From CADEED01 sp963842515 (lineage in GTDB: Bacteria > Pseudomonadota > Gammaproteobacteria > Steroidobacterales > Steroidobacteraceae), in the NCBI GenBank assembly GCA_963842515.1, contig CAWJGO010000001.1, positions 868,001-932,000 on the forward strand: DNA of 64,000 nt, read 5' to 3'. Both the position numbers and the translations under genes were made by a program. Positions 49,425 to 57,668 of the stretch are shown piece by piece; position 1 is the first letter of the stretch, and every line of letters begins with the position of its first letter. Under the pieces are notes generated by a model. That model had not been told where the DNA came from and did no database searches. It saw only the letters and a program-made list of their open reading frames with translations.

Positions 49425-50069
49425 TCAGCCGCTGCCGCTCACCAGGCTCAGCACCGCGGCAAAATGGCAGGCGACGCCACCGAGCACGAACAGGTGCCAG
49501 ATGGCATGCGCATAACGCCTCGATTTCCAGATGTAGAACGGCACGCCGCCTGTGTACAACAGCCCGCCCGCCCCTATCCACGCGATCTGGCTGGCGCTCA
49601 GGTTGTCGCTCAAGGGCTTGATGGCGATCACGATGAGCCAGCCCATGCCGAGGTAGAGAATGGTGGAGAGACGCGGATAGCGGAACCCCACCGTTGTCTT
49701 CGCCACGATGCCCAGTACCGCCAGTGTCCACACCACTCCGAACAGCGACCAGCCCCACGCGCCCTGCATCGCCACCAGCGTGAACGGTGTATAGGTGCCG
49801 GCGATGAGTAGATAGATGGCGGAGTGGTCGAGTTTGCGCAACCGCTGCTTGCGCTCGGGCGAGCGCTCCCAGTGGTAGATGACCGAGGTCGCGAACATCG
49901 AGAAAGCGGTGACGCCGAACACCATGGCTCCGGCGAGCCGCAATGCATCGCCCGCGGCCGCCCAGGCGAGCCAGGGGATGGCCACGGCGCAGGCGACGAT
50001 CCCCAAAGCCGCGGTCAGCGTGTGCGCGAGCTCTTCGGTGCGGGAGTAGGGCGCGGTGCTTGAGGACAC
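49425..50069 (-). CDS. Hemolysin III family (PAQR-like) membrane protein
   Basis: 214 residues with seven predicted membrane helices. The family's metal-type motifs are present: the Ser-His region SVIYHWERSPERKQRLRKLD, HSAIYLLIAGTYTPF, and the C-terminal HAIWHLFVLGGVACHF. Members are zinc-containing integral membrane proteins (TrhA in E. coli) with roles in membrane-lipid balance. Convergent with acs; the stops are 5 bp apart. Confidence 0.92.
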   Translation of the reverse strand: MSSSTAPYSRTEELAHTLTAALGIVACAVAIPWLAWAAAGDALRLAGAMVFGVTAFSMFATSVIYHWERSPERKQRLRKLDHSAIYLLIAGTYTPFTLVAMQGAWGWSLFGVVWTLAVLGIVAKTTVGFRYPRLSTILYLGMGWLIVIAIKPLSDNLSASQIAWIGAGGLLYTGGVPFYIWKSRRYAHAIWHLFVLGGVACHFAAVLSLVSGSG

Positions 50070-50087
50070 GCGCGCAAGCTTAGCAAG

Positions 50088-50837
50088 CTACCTGCTGGCG
50101 GTCTGTCCGCCGTCGGGGAATTCGGCTTTGGGCAGCTGCACTTCACCCAAGAGGATGCGCTTCAGGTAATCCGGAGCGATCAGGTGGCAGTACTGTCGGC
50201 CCTTGTTCGCGTTGCCCTTGGTGCTCACGCGCTGATTGCCATCCCCGCGCAGACTCTTGGCACGGATACGCAGAGTGCCGCCGCCATCGGTCTGCACCAT
50301 GGTGAATGATTCCAGCCATTGGCTTTCGGTCGTGGCCTGCTCATCCGGATCGAGGAGTACGCCAATCGAGCCTTTGAAGGGCATCTTCTTTTTCTGGCGA
50401 TCGGTGAGCGACGCCAGCACGGCATCGAGCGTGCGGCGATTGAGCCGCGCGCAGGTGCTAGATTCACCAGCGGCTGTGGCGCCGTATTCGGCGCGAATTC
50501 TCTCAGCGCTGTGCAACTTGCAGGAAATCATGCGCGCCTTGGTGCGCTGCGAATCCCCGTAGCCCACGTATTGAAGTGTTTCCAGGGGCTTCACCGAAGG
50601 TGACGCGCGCGTGAACGCCTGGTAGTCGGCGACCAGCACATTGCGCGCCGGGACGCGCGAGGTCGCGATTTCCTTCTGCGCAACGGCGCAATATTCATTC
50701 ACCGCCGGAACGATCATCGGTTGGCCCACCACCACCGGTCGCCGGTCGCTGGCGCAGCCCGCGGCGAGCAGTCCAAGCGCGAGACATGTCACGCTGCGAA
50801 AGTTAAGCTCTGGCAAGCCGCGGATGATGTTTTTCAT
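50088..50837 (-). CDS. Lipoprotein of unknown function
   Basis: 249 residues. Signal peptide with lipobox LAAGC (VTCLALGLLAAGC). The mature part has a Pro-rich opening (RRPVVVGQPMIVPAVNEYC) and charged helical regions; I see no catalytic motif. Two ATGs, at 50837 and 50846, are close together; the first is given because it lies next to the signal. It is head to head with the GDPD gene, 33 bp apart. Confidence 0.72.
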   Translation of the reverse strand: MKNIIRGLPELNFRSVTCLALGLLAAGCASDRRPVVVGQPMIVPAVNEYCAVAQKEIATSRVPARNVLVADYQAFTRASPSVKPLETLQYVGYGDSQRTKARMISCKLHSAERIRAEYGATAAGESSTCARLNRRTLDAVLASLTDRQKKKMPFKGSIGVLLDPDEQATTESQWLESFTMVQTDGGGTLRIRAKSLRGDGNQRVSTKGNANKGRQYCHLIAPDYLKRILLGEVQLPKAEFPDGGQTASR

Positions 50838-50870
50838 GGGCGCCATTTCCCTGGTGGAAGAACAATTGCG

Positions 50871-52013
50871 ATGCAGGCCGCAAGCACTCAAGTTCCGCAT
50901 CGCGGGTCATTCTGGCGTTACGTCACCTCTGGAATCTTGGGCGCAGTTCTCATGACGGAAAGCTCGAGCGCCGCAGCACCGCGGCCATTTGTCATAGCGC
51001 ACCGCGGCGCCAGCGGGTATGTGCCGGAACACACACTTGCCGGCTACTTCATCGCGATTCGACAGGGTGCGGATTACGTGGAACCCGATCTGGTGATTTC
51101 CAGGGACGGTGCCCTGCTCGCCCGCCACGAGAACGAAATCGGCGGCACCACCGACGTGGCGTCGCGTGCCGAGTTCGCCTCGCGCAAGACCACCAAGAAC
51201 GTCGATGGCGAATCGGTCACCGGCTGGTTCACCGAAGACTTCACGCTGGCGGAATTGAAGACGCTTCGCGCACGCGAACGGCTGCCCGATCTGCGCAAGG
51301 CAAACACCCGGTACGACGGCGTGTTCTCCATTCCCACATTCGACGAAGTGCTCGATCTCGTGGCCGCCGCGGATGCACAGCGCGCCGCCACGGCGCGGGC
51401 CGCAGGCTTGGCGCCGCCTCCGCGCATCGGTGTTTATCCTGAGACCAAGCATCCAAGTTACTTCGCGCGACTCGGGCACCGCTTCGATGAACGCATGCTC
51501 GATGCACTCGCGCGCCATGGATACGGCAAGCGCTCCGATCCCGTCTGCCTGCAGTCCTTCGAGGTCGCAAACCTCAAGGCCTTGCGCCGTCAAACGGATC
51601 TGCCGCTGGTGCAGCTGGTGGCGCCCACCGGCCAACCTTTCGATTTCACGCTGGCCGGCGACCGGCGCAGTTATCTGGACCTCATGACCGACACCGGTCT
51701 CGCGGAAGTCGCCGGCTACGCCGACGCCATCGGGCCGCACAAGTCGATGGTGGTGCAGTTCGCAGACGGTGCGGTCATCGATACCGGCCTGGCACGCCGC
51801 GCGCGTGGGGCAGGCCTCGGAATCCATGTGTGGACACTGCGCGCCGAAAACGAATTCCTGCCTGTCACCCTGCGATCCGCAGGGGACCTGGCTGCGCATG
51901 GAAATCTGCGCGCCGAAATCCACGCATTGCTGGACGCGGGAATCACCGGCTTCTTCTCCGATCATCCCGACCTCGCCGTACGCGCTCGCGACGAGTGGCG
52001 GCCCAGGCAATAA
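50871..52013 (+). CDS. Exported glycerophosphodiester phosphodiesterase
   Basis: 380 residues with an N-terminal hydrophobic segment (GSFWRYVTSGILGAVLM). GDPD motifs are present: VIAHRGASGYVPEHTLAGY (catalytic His, Arg and metal Glu), VEPDLVISRDGALLARHE (Glu, Asp and second His) and YPETKHPSYF. Hydrolyses glycerophosphodiesters to glycerol-3-phosphate and alcohol; similar in layout to periplasmic GlpQ. ATG at 50871 with GGAAG upstream. Confidence 0.92.
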   Translation: MQAASTQVPHRGSFWRYVTSGILGAVLMTESSSAAAPRPFVIAHRGASGYVPEHTLAGYFIAIRQGADYVEPDLVISRDGALLARHENEIGGTTDVASRAEFASRKTTKNVDGESVTGWFTEDFTLAELKTLRARERLPDLRKANTRYDGVFSIPTFDEVLDLVAAADAQRAATARAAGLAPPPRIGVYPETKHPSYFARLGHRFDERMLDALARHGYGKRSDPVCLQSFEVANLKALRRQTDLPLVQLVAPTGQPFDFTLAGDRRSYLDLMTDTGLAEVAGYADAIGPHKSMVVQFADGAVIDTGLARRARGAGLGIHVWTLRAENEFLPVTLRSAGDLAAHGNLRAEIHALLDAGITGFFSDHPDLAVRARDEWRPRQ

Positions 52014-52024
52014 ACTAGCGGCCG

Positions 52025-52441
52025 ATGCCACAACCATTTCATCTGGCGATCCCGGTCCATGACCTCCGCGCCGCGCGCAGCTTCTACGGCGAATTGTTCG
52101 GCTGTGCCGAAGGCCGCAGCAGCGAGGAATGGGTGGACTTCGATTTCTTCGGCCATCAGCTGGTCGCGCATCTCGATCCCGCCAGGAAACAGCGCGTGCA
52201 TCACAACGAAGTCGACGGGCACGATGTGCCGGTGCCGCACTTCGGGGTAGTGCTGGAGTGGGATGCGTGGCAGGCGCTCGCCGAGCGCCTGCGACTCTCG
52301 AGCACGCGCTTCGAGATCGAGCCCGGCATTCGCTTCGCCGGCCAGGTCGGCGAGCAGGCGACAATGTTCCTCTACGATCCTTCCGGCAACGCGCTCGAGT
52401 TCAAGGCGTTCAGGGATCCTTCGCGGCTGTTTGCGAAGTAG
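52025..52441 (+). CDS. VOC-family (glyoxalase/dioxygenase-like) protein
   Basis: 138 residues in two beta-alpha-beta-beta-beta modules. FHLAIPVHDLRAARSFYGEL opens the first, and FLYDPSGNALEFKAF closes the second; His8 and a late Glu are the usual metal ligands. The substrate is unknown. It starts 11 bp after the GDPD stop and ends within the C-terminal end of the convergent acetyl-CoA hydrolase gene (32-bp overlap). Confidence 0.85.
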   Translation: MPQPFHLAIPVHDLRAARSFYGELFGCAEGRSSEEWVDFDFFGHQLVAHLDPARKQRVHHNEVDGHDVPVPHFGVVLEWDAWQALAERLRLSSTRFEIEPGIRFAGQVGEQATMFLYDPSGNALEFKAFRDPSRLFAK

Positions 52442-54608
52442 CTGGGAGGTGCGCATCCCCGGTGGCGTGCAACCCCAGACTCACCAGTTTCGCGTTGAGA
52501 CGCCCGGATAAAGTCTGCGGGGCGTCGAGGTGTAGCCTTGCCAGGCAGGCGCGATCCGCCGCGCGCTTCCGCGTGAGCAGCGCCCGCAACAGTGTCGCGG
52601 CGCGGCCGCGCGCATCGCCGGTGTTCTCCTTGAGCCAGCGCAACGCGCGCGCGAGGTCGATTTCCTCGCGCGTGAGATCGGTGCCGAAGGGATACTCCGA
52701 GAAGAGTCCCGCACGCCGCGGCGCGGCGAACGCTTCGGCGAGGCGATCCGGCGTATTACGGCGACATTCTTCGGGTATGCGATAGCCGGCATCGATCTTG
52801 TGGGCACGCTTGGCGGCGGTCAGCAGCGAATCCTGGAACCGCGAGTCGGCGATGTTCAACATGGCCGCGACGCACTCACCGTCGGTGCGGCCACGCAAGT
52901 CGGCGACGCCATATTCGGTGATGGCAATGTCACGCAGATGCCGCGGTATCGTGGCGTATCCATAGCCGGCGACGATGTTGGAGCTCAAGCGGCCTGCTTT
53001 GAGGCGGGTTGCACGCACGCACAACACCGAACGGGCGCCCGGCAGCGCATGGGCCATGGCGACGAAGTTGTACTGGCCGCCCACCCCCGAGACGACGCGC
53101 CCGTCATCGAGGCCGTCGGACACGGCCGCGCCGAGCGTGGTCAGCATCATCGCGGTATTCACGAACCGAGCGTGACAGCGCTGCGCGATGCGCAGGCTGA
53201 AATCGTGACCGTACAACTGGTTGATGCAGCTCACGCCGCGCATGTCGAACAGACGGCGCTCCGATTCTGGCAGCTCACGTAGCGCCGCATAGAACGCGCG
53301 CGGACCCAGCAGGAAAGCGGCGTGCATCACCGTGCCGCCCTGCAGGTTGAGTCCCAGGCACTCGCGCGCCAGCAATGCGCGTGTTTTCGGCAGTCCCAGG
53401 TCTGGGTCGATTCGCAGGCCGTCGGGCGAGACGATGCGGCCATCGTCGAAACGCGTCTCGCTGCGCAGCACGCCGGCCGCTTTCAGCGCGGTGACATCCC
53501 GGGCGTCGAGCAACGGGCCGGCGCCGGCAGCGAGCAGCGCCTCCAGCAACGCTTCGTCGACGCGCGCGCTGGAGCCGTTCGCCACCAGCGCGCGCTGCAG
53601 CGGTAGATAGTCGTAGACGCGGCGCCGCAGGATTCCGGCGCGGTACAGGTCGAGCATCTGGTCGACGAACATCTCGGTCGCGCCGAAAATGCCGGTGGCG
53701 AAAGGCGCGCGTCCGCCCACGACATCGATGAGCGCCGCGCCGCGTTCCGTATCGACATCAGCCAGTGCGCGTCGCCAGGCGTCGTTGCGCTGGTGGCGCA
53801 ACAGCAGCGAATAGACGATGGAATCGCCGAGCTCGCCGATACCGATCTGCAACGTGCCGCCGTCGCGCACCAGGCTGCTCGCGTGCAGGCCGATCGCGTG
53901 ATCGACGATGGACAGCGACGGATTCGGTGGCGCGAACAGGTCGTGGTCGTAGCGTGAATGATCGAGCAGCAGGTCGAACGCGTCCGTTCCCACGTTGGCC
54001 GCGCCGAGCATGAAGGGCATCTCGCGGTGCACCTGGCCGAGCAGCACCATGGCTTGCCCGGCAGCGCGCAGCTTCGCGATTTCCGGAAGCAGGTCGACGG
54101 TGACGTCGGGGTTGCTGCCGAGACTTATCTCGACCGCGCCGCCCACCATGCGCTTGGCGACCACGTGCGCGATCACGTTCACGCCGCGTGCGAGCAGCTC
54201 GCGCGCCACGTGCGTGTAGTTTGCCGAGAGGTAGTGCGACTGCGCGTGCGCGGAATCGAGCAGCGATCCGGGCTCGAAGAAGAACTCGATGACGCGAACG
54301 TTGGCCGGTACGGTGTCCGTGCGCACGGCCTGCAGGTAGTCGAGCTCGGGGTAGTTGCCGAAAATGCGCGCTGCCAGAGGATCGATGAAGGCCTTCTCGA
54401 GCGCGCTCGAACCGGCAGGCTTGCGAAGGCTGAGCGCGGTGACAATGGTCAGGTCGAGGGAGGCGTCGCCGCGCGCGCGGCGGAAGAACTCATTGGCGAT
54501 GAGGTTGGGCTTGCCGATGCCGAGCGGCAGTGCCAACACCACCCGTTTGCCCACGCGCCGCAGCGCCTCGTCCACGATTTCCCCGACATCATCAAACATC
54601 TGCGGCAT
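52410..54608 (-). CDS. Acetyl-CoA hydrolase/transferase family protein
   Basis: About 732 residues from ATG at 54608. CoA-transferase family I pattern: GIGKPNLIANEFFRRARGD, RDGGTLQIGIGELGDSIVY, a domain ending with GVGGQYNFVAMAHALPGARS (substrate-binding loop) and AITEYGVADLRGRTDGEC. Members move CoA between acids or hydrolyse acetyl-CoA. The protein is longer than the yeast/E. coli type, as in several proteobacteria. An alternative ATG at 54665 would overlap the divergent cupin start (they share CATG), so I use 54608. Confidence 0.85.
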   Translation of the reverse strand: MPQMFDDVGEIVDEALRRVGKRVVLALPLGIGKPNLIANEFFRRARGDASLDLTIVTALSLRKPAGSSALEKAFIDPLAARIFGNYPELDYLQAVRTDTVPANVRVIEFFFEPGSLLDSAHAQSHYLSANYTHVARELLARGVNVIAHVVAKRMVGGAVEISLGSNPDVTVDLLPEIAKLRAAGQAMVLLGQVHREMPFMLGAANVGTDAFDLLLDHSRYDHDLFAPPNPSLSIVDHAIGLHASSLVRDGGTLQIGIGELGDSIVYSLLLRHQRNDAWRRALADVDTERGAALIDVVGGRAPFATGIFGATEMFVDQMLDLYRAGILRRRVYDYLPLQRALVANGSSARVDEALLEALLAAGAGPLLDARDVTALKAAGVLRSETRFDDGRIVSPDGLRIDPDLGLPKTRALLARECLGLNLQGGTVMHAAFLLGPRAFYAALRELPESERRLFDMRGVSCINQLYGHDFSLRIAQRCHARFVNTAMMLTTLGAAVSDGLDDGRVVSGVGGQYNFVAMAHALPGARSVLCVRATRLKAGRLSSNIVAGYGYATIPRHLRDIAITEYGVADLRGRTDGECVAAMLNIADSRFQDSLLTAAKRAHKIDAGYRIPEECRRNTPDRLAEAFAAPRRAGLFSEYPFGTDLTREEIDLARALRWLKENTGDARGRAATLLRALLTRKRAADRACLARLHLDAPQTLSGRLNAKLVSLGLHATGDAHLPATSQTAAKDP

Positions 54609-54663
54609 GCGGGCTACACTTGCACGCAGTGCCTGGATGGTCAATTGGGATGGGTCAATTCTC

Positions 54664-55134
54664 ATGAGTCTCAGGAAACCCGCGCTCGATCCGATGACGC
54701 TCGAACCGCGCACCGGCAGTGGATATCCCGAGCCATTCCGCTCGCGGGTACTGCCGCGCGAAAAGCGCCAACTCGGCAATGCGCTCGGGCTCGCGAAGAT
54801 CGGGATCAATCACACCATCCTGCCGCCCGGCAGGGAATCCTCGATGCGCCACTGGCACACCCACGAAGAGGAATTCATCTACGTGCTGAGCGGCGAGGTC
54901 GTGCTGCGCACCGACGCCGGTGAACAATTGTTGACCGCCGGCATGTGCGCGGGGTTTCCGCTCGGGGTCACCGATGGACATCAGCTCGTGAATCGCGGCG
55001 GCGTGCCTGCGGTGTATCTGGAGGTCAGCAATCGCGATCCGCTCGACGAAACGTATTATTCCGACGTTGATATGCGCTGGAACGCGCCCGATGCGCGCGG
55101 CGTATTCACCAAGAAGGACGGCAGCTCGTTCTGA
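54664..55134 (+). CDS. Cupin-domain protein
   Basis: 156 residues. One cupin barrel: SSMRHWHTHEEEFIYVLSGE carries the His-His-Glu ligands and GVTDGHQLVNRGG the second-motif His. No signal peptide. Cytoplasmic members include isomerases and dioxygenases; function here is not assigned. ATG at 54664, 56 bp before the divergent hydrolase start. Confidence 0.85.
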   Translation: MSLRKPALDPMTLEPRTGSGYPEPFRSRVLPREKRQLGNALGLAKIGINHTILPPGRESSMRHWHTHEEEFIYVLSGEVVLRTDAGEQLLTAGMCAGFPLGVTDGHQLVNRGGVPAVYLEVSNRDPLDETYYSDVDMRWNAPDARGVFTKKDGSSF

Positions 55135-55192
55135 TCGACGCGCGACACCGGCGGTCCCAGGCGGGCATCGTCTGCAAAAGTGTCGGCGCGCC

Positions 55193-55726
55193 TCAATTCA
55201 ACGCGCGATGCGGCAGTACCACGGCTTCGCCGTCGAGCGGCGCCGCCCGCCACAGCGTGAAGCGTTGATTAACCGGCGAGGCCATCGCCGTGGCGATGTG
55301 GCCGTGATCGAAGCCGGGTAGTTTGGCGAGGTGTGACAACAGGTCGTACTTCGTGGCCAGCCCCTGGCCGACCAGCACTCCTGTGCTGCCGGCGCCTGCC
55401 AGCACATAAAAATATTCCTCGGAGAGGCTTACGCCCTGGGTCATCACGATGGACACCTCGCGCAGTTCGCTCCAGCGCACGAACTCGCTGTCGCCGCGCG
55501 CCAGGCGCCGCAGCACCCCTTCATCGGTGATCTGCAAAGCCTCGCCGCGCTTGCGCAATTCCCAGGTGAGGAACCACGGCTCGAACATGAACACGATGAA
55601 CAGCAGGAATGAGATGCCGGGGATCAGCCAGCTGATGCGGCCGGTCCATGCCGGATAGAAAGACAGCAACGCGACGCTCAGGGCAAGGCCGATCCATACG
55701 CGCCGCATCGAGTTCGATACCGCCAT
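55193..55726 (-). CDS. Two-helix membrane protein with a PH-like domain
   Basis: 177 residues with two adjacent membrane helices near the N terminus (VWIGLALSVALLSFYPAW, LIPGISFLLFIVFMF), then a cytoplasmic domain with the strand pattern of bacterial PH/YcxB-like proteins (ALQITDEGVLRRLARGDSEF, WSELREVSIVMTQGVSLSEE). Function unknown. Six bases after the YceI gene in the same direction, so possibly co-transcribed. Confidence 0.7.
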   Translation of the reverse strand: MAVSNSMRRVWIGLALSVALLSFYPAWTGRISWLIPGISFLLFIVFMFEPWFLTWELRKRGEALQITDEGVLRRLARGDSEFVRWSELREVSIVMTQGVSLSEEYFYVLAGAGSTGVLVGQGLATKYDLLSHLAKLPGFDHGHIATAMASPVNQRFTLWRAAPLDGEAVVLPHRALN

Positions 55727-55732
55727 GTCCGA

Positions 55733-56305
55733 TCACTTCGCCCTGACCAGCGACACCTGGTATTGAACCTTGACCTCATCGCCCACCGATTCGGTGGACT
55801 TCCAGTCACCCTGGCCGACGCCGTAGTCGAGTCGCCTGATGCTGGTCTCGCCCGAAAGCGTAAGGCCAGTGGCGTTGCGGCTGATCTTGAGTGGCAGCCG
55901 CAGATCGTGCGTCACGCCACGCAGCGTGAGTTTTCCCACGGCCTCCAGATCGCCATTTGCCCGCCTGGCGAACGAGTCGGCGACGTACCGCGCGGTGGGA
56001 TGTTTCTGCGTGTCGAAGAGGTCGGCGCCGGCAAGCATCTCGTTCCGATCCTTGTCCTGTGTGTCGATGGAGGCAATCTGCACCTCGACCTTGAGACTGC
56101 CCGAGGCGGGAGACTTCTCGTCAAACCCGAGCGCGGTGGTGAACTGCGTGAACGAGCCTTTGCTGGCCGCGCCTTCCTGCGTGAACGTGAAAGCCAGAGT
56201 GCTGCCCGCGGGCGCCTGCACGTAGCGTGGCACTGCGTCGGCCGCCAGGCAAACGCCGGCGAACAGCGCCGCCGCCACGGTCACCGGAACCAGGTAGTTA
56301 GTCAT
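55733..56305 (-). CDS. YceI-family periplasmic protein
   Basis: 190 residues with a signal peptide (VPVTVAAALFAGVCLAA). The lipocalin-like YceI fold is supported by STLAFTFTQEGAASKGSFTQF, a charged loop DKDRNEMLAGADLFDTQKHP and LTLRGVTHDLRLPL. Such proteins bind isoprenoids such as polyprenyl or ubiquinone-like lipids in some species. It follows cytochrome b561 by 5 bp, the usual YceI-b561 pairing. ATG at 56305. Confidence 0.9.
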   Translation of the reverse strand: MTNYLVPVTVAAALFAGVCLAADAVPRYVQAPAGSTLAFTFTQEGAASKGSFTQFTTALGFDEKSPASGSLKVEVQIASIDTQDKDRNEMLAGADLFDTQKHPTARYVADSFARRANGDLEAVGKLTLRGVTHDLRLPLKISRNATGLTLSGETSIRRLDYGVGQGDWKSTESVGDEVKVQYQVSLVRAK

Positions 56306-56310
56306 CGGTC

Positions 56311-56865
56311 TCACTTGACTCCGCCAAAAGGCAACATGCGCTTCAGTACGTCGTTCTTGTCGATGAAATGATGTTTGAGCGCGCCGGCGACGTGCAGCAA
56401 GGCGACGCCCAGCAGCACCGCGAACAGCGTGTGATGCAGGTCGTGCATGAGACGAAAGGTCTGCTCGGAGGGCGCGACGAGATCGGGGAACTGGAACAGC
56501 CTGAACCAGCTCACCGAAAAATTTCTGGCCGAGGACATCATCCAGCCGGTGAGCGGCATGGCGAATATGAGGGCGTATAGAAGGAAGTGCGACAATTTCG
56601 CGAGCACCCGCTCCCATGGTTTGGTTTCGGAGCGCAGGTCGGGCGTGGGATTCATGAGGCGCCACACCAGGCGCACCACCGCGAGCATGAGGATCGTCAT
56701 GCCGAAGGACTTGTGCCAGGCGAGCGTCTGCAGTTTCGCGAGCCCGTTGGGCAACGCGTCGGCGCGCGCGCCGATCACCCATTGGTTGATGATGAGGATC
56801 ACGATGATCCAATGCAGCGCTTTCGACAGCGCGCCCCAGGAACGAGTGGTGTTGCGGAAAGTCAT
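56311..56865 (-). CDS. Cytochrome b561-type membrane protein
   Basis: 184 residues with four membrane helices. Candidate haem-ligand histidines are in KALHWIIVILIINQWVIG, HKSFGMTILMLAVVR, HFLLYALIFAMPLTGWMM and LHHTLFAVLLGVALLHVAG. Family members pass electrons between the quinone pool and periplasmic partners. With the YceI gene 5 bp downstream it probably forms a two-gene redox unit. Confidence 0.9.
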   Translation of the reverse strand: MTFRNTTRSWGALSKALHWIIVILIINQWVIGARADALPNGLAKLQTLAWHKSFGMTILMLAVVRLVWRLMNPTPDLRSETKPWERVLAKLSHFLLYALIFAMPLTGWMMSSARNFSVSWFRLFQFPDLVAPSEQTFRLMHDLHHTLFAVLLGVALLHVAGALKHHFIDKNDVLKRMLPFGGVK

Positions 56866-56924
56866 GCCGGTAAGCTATCCGCTTGTGATCCGTCGGGTCA
56901 AAGCCAGAGAAAGATGAGACATAC

Positions 56925-57668
56925 ATGGTGAGTACACAGCCCACGGGTCAGCGGTTCCCGTTTCGAGTCGTTGTCGCGAGCCTCGTGCTATTGGGGCTGG
57001 GCGCTTGTCAGACAAGGCCCCACGCGCCGGAAATTCCGCCTGCTCCCGCGCCAATGCCCGGGCCCGCGGCAATACCGGCCGGCGCGGTTGACTACGCGAT
57101 CGTCGCCGAAGAATCGCTGCTGCAGATCCTGGTGTATCGCGGTGGCGCGATGGCACGCCTCGGCCACAACCACGTGATCGCGTCGCATCATCTCACTGGC
57201 ACGGTGTTCGTCACCGATGACGTCACGCAGACGCGCTTCGACATCCAGATTCCGGTGAACGAGCTTACCGTCGATGAACCGGCGATGCGCGAGCGGGCCG
57301 GCGCGGATTTCCCGCCCGGCGTACCGCAGAGCGCGCGCGACGGCACGCGCAAGAATCTGTTGTCAGAGGCGCTGCTCGATGGCGAGCGTTATCCCATGAT
57401 TCGCCTGCGCGCCACCGATGTGGTTGCCGCGGGCGAGGCCTTCGATGTCGGCGTGGAAGTCAGCGTGAAGGACCAGCTGCGCAATGTGCGGGTTCCAGTG
57501 GCAATCCAGCGCAAGGACGGCGTGCTCATTGCCAGCGGCGAGTTTTCCCTCAAGCAGTCCGAACTAGGATTCAAGCCATTCAGCGTGGCCATGGGCACGC
57601 TCGTCGTGCTGGACGAGATGCGCATTCACTTCGAAGTGAGCTCGGCTAACAACGCGTCGGCACCATAA
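56925..57668 (+). CDS. YceI-family lipoprotein
   Basis: 247 residues. Lipoprotein signal (VVVASLVLLGLGAC) and a Pro-rich linker, then the YceI pattern: ARLGHNHVIASHHLTGTVFV, FDIQIPVNELTVDEPAMRE and RYPMIRLRATDVV. It is a separate YceI paralogue divergent from the cytochrome b561 gene. ATG at 56925. The stop lies inside the end of the convergent S46 gene (43-bp overlap). Confidence 0.88.
   Translation: MVSTQPTGQRFPFRVVVASLVLLGLGACQTRPHAPEIPPAPAPMPGPAAIPAGAVDYAIVAEESLLQILVYRGGAMARLGHNHVIASHHLTGTVFVTDDVTQTRFDIQIPVNELTVDEPAMRERAGADFPPGVPQSARDGTRKNLLSEALLDGERYPMIRLRATDVVAAGEAFDVGVEVSVKDQLRNVRVPVAIQRKDGVLIASGEFSLKQSELGFKPFSVAMGTLVVLDEMRIHFEVSSANNASAP

Noticed and set aside
52410..54665. Acetyl-CoA hydrolase starting at ATG 54665.
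   Set aside because: This ATG shares CATG with the divergent cupin start, which would leave no room for promoters or ribosome sites; ATG 54608 begins the conserved region.
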